From: Irpex lacteus
Taxonomy: Eukaryota; Basidiomycota; Agaricomycetes; Polyporales; Irpicaceae
Reading direction: 5' to 3'
Length of the DNA: 64,000 nt
Assembly: GCA_001986395.2 (NCBI GenBank)
Contig: MQVO02000003.1
Span: 2,108,001-2,172,000 of the forward strand
Part shown: positions 1-10,263 of the stretch, in pieces
How positions within the stretch are numbered: the first letter of the stretch is position 1
Layout of the letters: the number at the start of each line of letters is the position of its first letter
Made by a program: the position numbers and the translations under genes
Notes under the pieces: model-generated
Databases searched by the model: none
What the model saw: only the letters and a program-made list of their open reading frames with translations
What the model was told of the DNA's origin: nothing

Positions 1-1991
1 GTGCGCGCGTTGTGGAAGAGACGAGTGAGGGCGGTTTCGTAGGTTGCGGTGAAGGAGCCGCGGGTGCGGTACCAGGCGAGTTGGAGGGCGAGTTGGATGA
101 AGGCGTCTGGGGATAGGCGAGCTGTGGTATTATCGATTAGTGCGGTGTGAGTGTGAGTGAGAGGGGAAGGGGGGAGGAGGAGGAGGATGGAGGATGGAGG
201 ATGGAGGATGGAGGATGGGGACTAACCTTCATTCTTGATCCAGTCCGCCCCATACCTATCAAACCACAGCACAGTATCGTCCGAGTCGTTCGCAACAACC
301 CTCGCCCTCTCCTCTGCAGCGATACACTCCTGGCGAACAAACTCGTCCGTCACCCAATCCAGTCTCTTCCACCCCTCGCACCTCTCTGCCTCTTGTGCCT
401 CATTCCAAAAACCCGAGGAGATATGGATATCATCGAAAGCATCCTCCCTAACACCCTGCACGACCCCCCACTCACAAACCACACTCGGCACCAAAGCGTC
501 GACGGGGGAATGTTCACCAACGGCGCCGGCGCGCGTGTTGGACTCTACGATTAGAGTTAGGGGTTTGTCGTACCACCGGTTGTGGGGGGAGGAGCGGAGG
601 TTGTGTAGGTGGGAGTCTATTTCTGAGGGGGTGTTGGGCGAGATTTCGAAGGGGGTGTTTGGGGTTATGGAGATTGGGGTGGTGGAGGTGGTGGAAGAGG
701 GGGAGGGTGAGGACGGGGAGGAAGAGGAGGAGGGGGAGGAGAGTGAGGGAGAGGAGGGGGAGGAGGAGGAGGGGGAGGGGGAGGGGAGGGGGAGGGTGCG
801 GTGTAGGTGTAGTGGTCGAGGCTGAGGGCGATGATGCTGTGGTTGATGGCGTCCAGCGTGGTGTGGTTTTGTGGTGAGAGAGAGAGTAGGTGCTCTAGGT
901 TCTACATAACGCACTTCGTATGAGCATCTAGACTGAAATGAGAATTGCATCACCGCCTACCTCAGCCCACCGATCCCTCCCATCCGTACCCAACACACCC
1001 ACCGGAACCGCCCTCTCTCCCTTCCTCATCCTAACATCAACATCGCGCACCACAGCTCGCAACCGCCTCTCCAACTCGCGAGGAGATACAAGCTCGTGTG
1101 TGGGGGTGAGCACTTCGATCGAGTAGAGCCAGGAGTGTATGGATACTGTGATGGAGCGGGCGGAGGGGCTGGTGGGTAGTGGGAGAGGGGAGAAGGTGTC
1201 GCAGTGTTTGTGAGGGAGGCGGGAGGTGTTCCAGATTTTCAATGTGGAGGTTTGGAACCATACACCTATGGGATACGGTCAGTATATGAGATGGTAGTCG
1301 GAAGACCTACTACACACCTGTTTTTGTCGTCTCGGGGTAGATCTGTTGACTGTATGACCGTCAACATCGCACGCGGTAGCAGCTCGCATAAAACAGACCT
1401 CTGCAACTGCTCCCTAAACTCCAACACCCGATGCGTAAGCCACGCCGCCCTCCTCACCTGCCAAGCCGTAACACCCGTCTCGCCCAACCTCTCTCCCCCT
1501 CCCCTACGCACCTCCTCCGGCACATTCCCATCATAAACAAACGACAGCCACCAATTCGAATTCACGATCAACGGCGCGCGCCACTCATGGTACGCCTTCC
1601 TAAGCCATATATTATCGTCGAGCCAGTTATTAGGCGAGGCCTTGTCGAGTGCTTCGAGCTGTTATCGTAACCAATTCTCAGAAGACCGGGAAGAGGACCG
1701 GCGATATGTACCTTGTAAGCGGCTCTGTAAGACCCTGCCTAGCCCGTTTTCGAAGTCTGAGGCCCATTGTGTTCGGAGAGCTAGTGCGCTGGCGTAGGTT
1801 GGGCCGCCGTGGCGTTCGTCTTCGAGGAGGAAGGGTTCGAGGGATTTGAGATAGCGTTGGAGGGTTTGGTGGAGGTCTGGGACTGGTAGACGGGGGAGGC
1901 GGGCTCGGCTTGAGGCTGTGCGGTGGATGGGCAGGAGAGGAGGGGTGGATTGCATGCGAGGTCTGAGAGGGGAGTGTCGCAGTGCAAGCAT
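1..1991 (-). CDS. Carnitine O-acetyltransferase (3' end cut by window edge)
   Basis: Transfers acetyl groups between CoA and carnitine, allowing acetyl units to move between peroxisome, cytosol and mitochondrion. The protein starts at the ATG at 1989-1991 and soon shows the choline/carnitine acyltransferase N-terminal signature [17 protein letters not shown]. This is followed by [20 protein letters not shown] and [20 protein letters not shown], and [12 protein letters not shown]. The catalytic His is in VGEHSPVDA (about 500-521). The last visible exon reads [16 protein letters not shown] and runs off the left edge. Visible introns are about 1659-1711, 1269-1318, one near 910-945 and one near 137-222. 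An Arg-rich, acid-poor N-terminus before the signature could be a mitochondrial presequence. Between about 690 and 800 the coding frame changes across a Pro/Ser low-complexity tract, so an extra intron or an indel is needed there. The family call is firm; exon borders are approximate. Confidence 0.88.
184..218. repeat. Heptamer tandem repeat (AGGATGG x5)
   Basis: Five perfect head-to-tail copies of AGGATGG lie inside the last visible intron of the carnitine acetyltransferase gene, within a purine-rich tract. It is a simple microsatellite-type repeat with no visible function. Confidence 0.9.
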
Positions 1992-2390
1992 AGGACGAGG
2001 TGAGGGTCGGTGGGGGAGGATTGTGGTAAGGCGGAACCCTTCGTGGCGCTGTACACTCGACTCAATATTTTTATGTCATTACGCTTAGCGCTGAGACGCG
2101 TTCGCGGTTACAGTTGATAGTACAAACTCTTCGACTTCGTTCTTACCGTCCGTATACGTGGTAATGTTTATGCCTAGTGAACTATAATTTTCCTGCATAC
2201 TTGTGGACGAACATTTGAATATAACGGCGGCAAGCTGCGTAAGACGATTCAATACCGCGGTCACATGACTCCACGTGGGAGAGACGCGGTTTGGTCGGTT
2301 TGATAAGTAGCAATACCAGCTTCACACTCGACCACATCCATCTGCCCTCGAATGCCCTCGTAGCCCAGCGGTCAAGACCACCATACGGAA
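1992..2390. promoter_or_regulatory. Divergent promoter region, acetyltransferase/BUB1
   Basis: About 400 bases separate the start codons of the minus-strand acetyltransferase and the plus-strand BUB1. Both 5' ends and their promoters must lie here. No clear TATA box was seen, and no other gene is supported. Confidence 0.5.
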
Positions 2391-5300
2391 ATGTCGACAA
2401 GCCAACTCGCAACCCTCGACAAGGAACGACAATCGCGTCGTACAAAGCTCAAGGCGGCGTTGCAAGACGAAGAAGATCCCCTCGCGCTCTATGACGACTT
2501 CATCAAATGGACCATCGGCAGCTATCCCCCCGAACTCATCCCACAGAGTGGACTTTTAGAACTGCTGGACGAGGCGGCGAGAGAGTTTAAAGGGGACAAG
2601 ACGTACAAGGGCGACAGAAGGTATCTTAAGCTGTGGTTGACATACGCCCAGTACGTCGACAACGACGTCGAAGGGCCGGCGGCGGAGATATACAAGCATT
2701 TATTGCGTAACAATGTTGGTACGGCGTACGCCCAGCTGTACGAAGACTATGCTACTTCGTTGGAGAGATATGACAGGTGAGTACACTTAGCATATATTGA
2801 TTACCGCGGGGCTTCACGCTCTTCAGACGGCAGGACGCAGACAAGGTCTACCGACACGGCATCCAGAAGCGTGCTCGCCCGCTCGAACGTCTCAAGCAGA
2901 GCTACGCAGACTTCCAAGAACGTTCCTCCGACCGAACCCATCGTCCTCCTCCTCCCTGCCCAGTCCCTTCCTCCTCCTGGAAGAACGCCCCCAAAGAAGC
3001 CCAACTCCTACGCCGACACCCCCTCAAGAACTGGTCCCGTTCCGAAAAGCCCACCCACGCACCATCCACATCTTCAGCATCTGCGAGTGCTGCCGCACCG
3101 ACACCGATGACCGACGCCATCGCCTCCTCGATCCAGAAACACGGCCACGACCGCTACGCACTCATGCTCGCAGCTCCCTCCACCGCACACAAGAAACCCG
3201 AAAAGCTCCGGTTCAACCTCTCGTTGCTCTTCACCGAAGAAGGCACCGAATACTCCGTCGAAGAAGCACGCGCAAAGTCTATGGGTCTCCTCGGCAAGAA
3301 ATGGCCTCCTCCTCCCCCTCCTCCCTCTGCTTCTTCAGGTGGGAGGGAAGGAAGGGGAGGGAATGGGGGGAAGAAGATGATGGGGTATTCGGAGCCGACG
3401 GTGACGATTGCGACGAAGGAGGCGTTGGCGGATGTGTTTGGGATGTATAACTCGCCGGAGAGGACGTTGAGGTTTGGGCCTGCGGCGGGGAGTAAGCATG
3501 CGCCGGTGCATAAGGTCGAGCCTATCGCTGCGCTGAATCTTAAGCCTGTTAAGTCTGCGGCTGGTAGGTCGGAGAATGACCCGACTCCTGGGAAGCCGAG
3601 TGGTAAGTGTTTGTGTTTGTGTGTTTTGGGATTGGGAGTGGGATACTGAGGTGGTGTGTAGCGTCTTTTAGGCCGTTTACGGATGAGAACGCCAAAGCTG
3701 GTGGGAGTGTTAAAGGTCGTAAGTTTGAATCAACCTCTATTGGGTGATATAATGGGATCTGACGAAATTTGATGAGGCGCAGTGGGATTCCAGCCGTTTG
3801 TCGATGAGAACGAAGGTGGTGGAGATCGCGGTAGGACGAAGCATGCGCCCCAGCAGTCTTCCGGGGTACGAATATCAACGAATCGTCCTATTCTATGTGT
3901 TCAGGTCTCAGATGTTGACGCATGACAATCTACAGTTCCGTATCTTCCAGGACGAGCAAAAAGTCCCAAGTATCTCCCGCGAGCGCCCTGTTCTCTCGAA
4001 GAAGGATCCCGCCCCTGCTCTTGGTATCGGCAAGGCAGCCGCTCCAAAAGAAACAGAAGAACCGAACGCCAATATCTTCGTACCCATATTCACCCCCGTC
4101 GCGTCCACTTCCACTAGACCATCCGCCCTCGCACCGAAGGAGAACCCACACCCTGCAACTTCTACAACGCCTCCCCCGCCTCCGGCGCCGCAGTTCAAGT
4201 TCAAGCCGTTCATCGATTCCGACTCGGACGCTATAGGAGAAGGTAGTAGCAAGTCATCCGCACCGTCGATCCCGAATATCTTCAGTACCAGTACGAGTCG
4301 CACGCCGAAGACGCATATCTCACCGCCGACGGCGCAGCCTCTAGCTCCAAAGCCGCTGTTTACACCCTTCGTCGACGACGAGCAGCCAGCACGGTCAGGC
4401 TTCCAGCCGTCGAGGTCGCATACTCCGCTAGAGGCGCAATCCACACCGTCAACTTCTACGACGGACGATGACGCGGACTTCGTCAGTGGCGGCATGGGTA
4501 TGGGTATGGTTCAACAATCACATTTACAGGATGGCCAAGAACAAGAATACTACGACGACTACGAATCAACAGACGAGTCCAGCTTCAACGAAGCCCCACC
4601 TTCCATGCCTTCCGCCTACCCCTCCAACACCATGATCGCCGACAACGACAATGACGATTTCGACGACGACGACTCCATGGACGGCCACGATTATCACGCG
4701 CCGATGGGCGGCCGCTTAGGCAACTTTAACGTGATGACGCCGATTACGGAACGGACGTACGAGTTTACGCATACGCATACGAGTGCTGGGGCGTTGAGTG
4801 CGAGGGGGACGCCTAGCTATAGTGATGGTGGGAGGGGAGGGGCGTTTGTGCTTGATAGTGTGGTTGCGAAGCAGAGCGCGGAGATGCTTGCTGCTGAGTT
4901 GGCTAAGGATGATGGGGAGAGTGGGGAGGAGGAGTTTAGCGATGTTGAGGGGGAGGATTTGAGACATGCGGGAGAGAAGATTGCTGGTAGTGCGAGTGCG
5001 CTCAGTTTATCGGACGCGTTGGCTGCTGTGTCGTCGTTCAAGCCGCCGAACCCGTGCAACCCCTTCGACCCATCTATCGTATCCTCCTTGCTCTCGCTCA
5101 TCCCTCCCGATCCTGCCTTCCAGGATTTCAGAGCGCACGAGTCGAACCAACTCGAAGGCCTACAAAAGTTCGTCAAGCAGAAGAAGCGACGCGCAAGCGC
5201 GAACTCGTCGAGGGATTCTACGATGCAAGGCAGCGCCGCAGTGATACTGAACGGACGACAATACGACGTCCTCGACAAACTGGGCGAAGGAGGCTTCGGA

Positions 5301-6311
5301 GCGGTGTTCGAGGCTATCGACGTCGTCTCCGCCAATGAGAAACATGGGTTGGATGGGGACGATGATGACGAGGACTTTGACTTGATAGACGAAGACGAGA
5401 TCCCGAAAGTTGCGCTCAAAGTCGTCAGACCGCGCAATCTGTGGGAGTTCCATGTCCTCCGTCGGATCCACCAGGCTCTCCCCGCGCACATCCGTCGGAG
5501 TGTCATCACGCCTGAAACGCTGTACGCGTTCCGCGATGAGAGCTTTTTGGTTCTTGAGTTGCTGAAGCAGGGTACGCTGCTCGATGTGGTGAATAACGCT
5601 GCGTCGGCGGGGATCACGCAGCAGGGCGCGTGGCTCGACGAGCTGCTCGTTATGTTCTTCTCCATCGAGCTCTTACGGTTAGTCGAAGGGCTGCACAGAG
5701 CGGGGTTCATCCACGGGGACGTCAAGATCGACAACTGCCTGCTCCGTCTCGAGGAAGTGGCAGGCGGCGCGTCGGCGTGGACGAGCGTGTATCAGCCTGA
5801 CGGAGAGGGCGGGTGGGGATGCAAAGGAATCAAGATGATTGATTTTGGGAGGACGATCGATACGCGGATGTTCCCGCACGGACAGACGTTCGTCGGGGAC
5901 TGGGAACCCGACGCTAGAGACTGTTTGGAGCTGAGAGAGGGGAGACCGTGGACGTACCAGACGGATTACTTTGGGTTGGCGGGGATCGTTTATTGTATGC
6001 TTTATGGGAAGTACATCGAGGCGGCTTCGATTACTGCGGTGTCTGGTGGCGATGGTCCGACGAGGTACAAATTGGCGACGCCGTTCAAGCGGTATTGGCA
6101 GGGCGAGCTGTGGACGAGGTTGTTTGATATGTTGCTTAACTCGGCGTTGGTGCATCCGGATGGGAAGCTTCCGTTGTGCGATGAGCTTGGGGCGGTGCGC
6201 GAGGAGATGGAGATATGGTTGCAGGCTAATTGTAATCGGGCGAGTAATAGCTTGAAGGGGCTTTTGAAGAAGGTCGATTTGATGACCTTGGGTGGGAAGG
6301 ATGGACGGTGA
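2391..6311 (+). CDS. BUB1: BUB1 spindle-checkpoint serine/threonine kinase
   Basis: Kinetochore kinase of the spindle assembly checkpoint. The model joins 2391-2776, 2827-3602, 3662-3718, 3783-3865 and 3936-6311, all in phase, for 1225 residues. Residues 20-150 form the Mad3/BUB1 N-terminal TPR region. A motif EYSVEEARAK lies near 270, and a Bub3-binding GLEBS-type stretch EPTVTIATKEALADVFGMY near 318-336. Then come F-x-[P/I]-F-x-D motifs at about 390, 409, 435, 523 and 576 and a KEN box near 502. A C-terminal kinase domain starts with the glycine loop GEGGFGAVF near 884. It has VALKV, HGDVKIDN and DFGR, the Bub1 form of the catalytic motifs. The order TPR-GLEBS-ABBA/KEN-kinase matches BUB1 rather than Mad3, and no N-terminal KEN box is present. 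Exons 3 and 4 are micro-exons of 57 and 83 bases. Confidence 0.93.
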
Positions 6312-6361
6312 ATTCGCAGTAGTTAGTATGTTTGACAGGATTCTTTTTAACTCTTTCAAGT

Positions 6362-6935
6362 TCTTCGCTTCGCTTCCTCTGCTTTGCACCCGTTCTATAC
6401 TCTATGAATCCATTGTACTTATGAAATTCAGCAGCAAACCAAACCTTGTATGATCCATGTTCACGTTGATATTCCGAACTTCAGACGACCGGGGACCGGG
6501 AATAAACAATATTAGAGAGATGCAGAATGCGGTGGACTACGACATGTTACAAGACCAAGACAACGGGGCGGATTGTAGACTAAAATACCTGCACATGTAA
6601 CGTTTACGAATAAACCTGTCGTTGTGAGGGAGTTGCGAGAGGCCACTGGCATGTAGTAAGGATATGGATCGGTCACATGCATTGTCTCTGTCGCTGGCCT
6701 TAGATCTAATGAGACCAATGTCAATAAGTAATGTACATATGGTAAGTATCGTCAAAATGAAACCATTCTTAAAACACGTCATACAAAGACATAACGATCT
6801 GTTCTCCAGTTATCGAGCCTGTTAATACGTGTCTCGTTGTCGGAATCTGCGGCATTGTGGCTTCCTTCCGCTTCTTCGAGCTTAGCTGGTTTATTAACTA
6901 GCGCATGAAACGTTAAAAGTAACGCCACAATGCTG
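6362..6935. repeat. Degenerate repeat, copy 1 (BUB1 3' flank)
   Basis: Directly downstream of BUB1. It shares blocks with 7000-7490 and 9893-10160, including CTCTATGAA(T/C)CCAT, AGATGCA.AATGCG and ACAAGACCAAGACAAC. A second shared block (about 6816-6935) with CGAGCTTAGCTG and ACTAGCGCATGA recurs at about 7370-7470. It is more diverged than the other two copies. Together with copy 2 it fills the gap between BUB1 and the F-box gene; no coding region is supported here. Confidence 0.7.
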
Positions 6936-6999
6936 CGGAGACTTGAACAACCTGGCTTGAACGGAGCGCTCGATGGAGGTCATTCCGCCGAAACATTCA

Positions 7000-7470
7000 C
7001 TCCGAGAGAATGTGTTCTCGCCTCGACGCTTCCTACTTTTGCACGCACCCTACTTATATCCTATGAGCCCATAGTTATCGTGAAACTCACCATACCTTCA
7101 AGTTGTACAATCGCAGGTTCGGGTTGATGTTCTCAGAGTGCAAACCGACGACCAAAAAGGTCCTGATGAGCCTGACGACGAACACTGGCAACAGTAGAGA
7201 TGCAAGATGCGAGAGAAAACAACATGCTATAAGACCAAGACAACACAGCGCCGGATGATAGGCAAAACGAACACGGACCTGGGAAGGGTCATGTAAGGGT
7301 AGGGGATATATTGCACATATGATTTTGTGCAACCGGTATCGTCGCATGCAAGCTATATTCTAGTCATGGAGCCAGTGGACACGTATCTGATTCTCGGAGC
7401 CTGTGGCGTCGTGACTTCCTACCGCTTCCGCGAGCTTAGCTGATTTATGAACTAGCGCATGATACGTGAG
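7000..7470. repeat. Degenerate repeat, copy 2 (F-box 3' flank)
   Basis: Clearly similar to 9893-10160. Shared blocks include TGTTCTCGCCTCGACGCT, AAGGTCCTGATGAGC, CAACAGTAGAGATGCAA and ACAAGACCAAGACAACACAG or close variants, in the same order. It lies just past the stop of the F-box gene. With copy 3 it makes a pair of direct repeats around that gene. Confidence 0.8.
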
Positions 7471-7476
7471 CTGATG

Positions 7477-9520
7477 CTACAGTAACAGTGTAATAATTAG
7501 CTCAATCATGTACAAGGCGGGCAATGCACTTACAGGCCAATTGCCAGTGCCTCCGACTCGCGAAGTCGCTATCCACGTCTCCCCTCCATAGAGATAGCTT
7601 GGGGTTGGTAAGTCCCAGTCCCAATCGATCTGAATTCTCTTGTATGGCAGAGTAGTGACTATGTCTTTGTCGAAGATCTCGCCGCGCGGTATGACGGTTG
7701 GACTCCTGATGATCCGTACGTCCGTGCCCGGGATTTCTACGTCGTCGAGACTTCCAGAGAGATCCTCTAAAGGAGCAGCGGTCATGTTGATACGCTGGTG
7801 ATCTCTCGCGATGTCCAGTTGGTTGAAGTCGAACATTGATAAATCTCGATTGAGTACTTTATATCCAAACGTGGCTGGTGCGCAGTCATTAGGCCATGGG
7901 CTCGTGTGAATAAAGCAGCGGGTATTATCTGGGCCCCAAGACTTCCATCTAAAGACTGCTGGTTCGGCAGATAGGTCGATGGATCCCTGACGTCCCGCAA
8001 TAGACGTGAAAACGGATGTGGGTATGCAATGCAGGAGCTGAACGCCTCGGAATTTGCGGTAGATCGTGACGAGGGGGGTTTCATGAGAGCGTAGGAATGG
8101 CGGTGGTGGTGCGTTACGGGTCAGCCAGCCAGATTCCGTGGTATCTTGCGCGCAATCGAAGGAACCACTCAGTATGCCTGGTTTACCTAAGTACGCACGA
8201 CGTACAGTGGGATATTTGAGCGTTGCAAGGTGGTGTATCTTCTCCTTGTGCGACGAAGTCGACCTTGTGAGTACGTACACTTCCGTGGAGAATTTGCCGC
8301 CGTCCATGACATGTAACAGAAACATAGTCTCAGTGATGAACCGGAGTTTTTGCTTCCTTGGCATATGCCTAGAAAGTGTCTAACCCTGATGATCAGCGGT
8401 GACATAGTACATTCCGGGGCATTGTTACATACATCTATAACCTCGCCGGACTCAAGGTCAAGGAGTCCAATCTCTGCTTGCACCTTATCCGCGCCGTGGA
8501 TGCCGACAAGCTCGAGGTACGCAATAATGCTTCTTCCGTGTGGTTTATGCACACTGAGTTCTCGTGTCGGGATATGACCCGGTACCGGGTCCTGCTCACG
8601 GCTGGCGGGAAATAACTTCTCCGACAGGATGAGCCCATTTGTTAGAGACACCGTTCTGACTCTAAAAGGTCGCGAATTTCAGTCATCATGCTATAAGTTG
8701 ACCTCGAAAAAAACTCAATCATACTTGCGGCATCGTTGTCCCTCCACTACTGCAATTCCGATGAGATACAGTGTGCTTTGCGACAGATCTGCAATACAGT
8801 CATCGAAACGAGCTGACTCGGAGAATGATAGTGTCCAACTATCCGCGATCGGTGTGCCATCTGCCGCCTTTTCAAAAGCGACACACTTGGCCTCACAGGT
8901 CTCAGTGAAGTCGCCATCCGGGCCTGCTGCGCCGCCTATCGTGATATTCAACCATTGAAGATATTGCACCCAAACATTTCCGCTATAGTGGCTGGTCTCA
9001 ACGATGCGAGGATCCCAGCCCAAAAGCTCAATGTGCTCCCAGGTCCAATCTCGCATAGATTCCCACCGATGATGATTCCGGAGGGCCTCTAACCTGGCGG
9101 AAACACCCATGGAGGTATTGGTCTCGTTGTCTTGATACCCTGAGACATACAGTTCAATCTTGTATTGCATTTCAGGCGTATAGTCGACAATCTGCCGAAA
9201 CTGCTTGCAAACCTACACAACATCGAAGATATTTCGAAATTAGTGCGCAATAAAGTTCATGAGAGGCCCAAGGTACTCACAGCACGGTATCGAATGATGT
9301 CTGTGGCGGGAACATGATCGAATATCTGGAGAAGCAACTCGACAGGTAACTCGCTGCCGCCTGTCTCCTGAGGTCCATGTCCAGATTGATTTAGATGGCT
9401 GTCCACTTCGCCGCTCTGGCCTGCTTGTGGTCGTGGAGACTTGCGACCAATTCTGCGAACTTGAGGTAATAGGAGCAGACGAGATGTGTAGTCTAATGCG
9501 CGACTTCTCAAGGTGCTCAT
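7477..9520 (-). CDS. F-box domain protein
   Basis: The ATG at 9518-9520 begins a basic, disordered N-terminus. An F-box follows with ELPVELLLQIFDHVPATDII and, after an intron, CKQFRQIVDYTPEMQYKIEL. This arrangement is typical of the large basidiomycete F-box family, whose members link substrates to SCF ubiquitin ligases through Skp1. The rest is several exons without WD40, LRR or Kelch repeats that I can recognise, rich in Trp and Asp. The stop is at 7477. Introns are visible near 9185-9280, 8655-8710 and 8360-8430. The substrate is unknown. The gene sits between two direct copies of a degenerate repeat. Confidence 0.75.
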
Positions 9521-9892
9521 CCGGGCTCTACCGTGACGTAGCGACGAACATCAGCAAGAGAATCAAGTTGTGGCGATGAAGAGGGACAGCGTACTTATTA
9601 GCAGAATCGTGTGGGTTTAGTGAACAACAGCTCCAAAGGCAATTGTGGAACGTTAAACAGGGACAAGAGAGAGCAAACTTTTAACGCTAATAATTAGCAG
9701 TCTTCGTAGTACTCTAATAGTTGGAGAGTGAGGAGTGAGATCAAACTCGAATATGGAATATTGAAAGGTCGTTTGTCTCAAGTTGCTCGTCGCCGGCACT
9801 AGTGACTGCACTGCAGCAGCGGTATCGATACACTACTACTAGCTTACTGCGCATGCGGTGGCCTAATGACGGAGTTACTTGAAATGTAAGTC
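9521..9892. other. Gap without a recognised gene
   Basis: Upstream region of the F-box gene. It is AT-moderate, with no convincing ORF and no obvious TATA box. Confidence 0.4.
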
Positions 9893-10160
9893 CGACTCAC
9901 TCCGAGATATGTTCTCGCCTCGACGCTGCCTCCTCTGCACGCCTGCTATATTCTATGAACCCATGGTACTCGGGAAACTCACCGGTACCATACCTTTTAC
10001 GATCGCATGTTCGGCTCGATGATCTCAAAGTTCAAACCGACCACCAAAAGGTCCTGATGAGCGACGAACAACAGTAGAGATGCAAAATGCGATAGACAAC
10101 AACATGCGACAAGACCAAGACAACACAGCGGATGATAGGCTAATAAAACAAACACGGACC
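9893..10160. repeat. Degenerate repeat, copy 3 (ataxin-2 3' flank)
   Basis: Third copy of the family at 6362 and 7000, closest to the 7000 copy. It begins near GACTCACTCCGAGATATG and ends near AAACACGGACC. It lies about 100 bases past the stop codon of the ataxin-2 gene, so it may be a duplicated 3' UTR or flank. Confidence 0.8.
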
Positions 10161-10263
10161 CTGCTCACGCTCACGCCGTCCTTTCCCTCGATACCGAGAC
10201 ATCTGAATATGGCGTGCGCTCGACCGGCCTAGCAAACCGCCGTGAGGCTGGCGAATAGCATGC

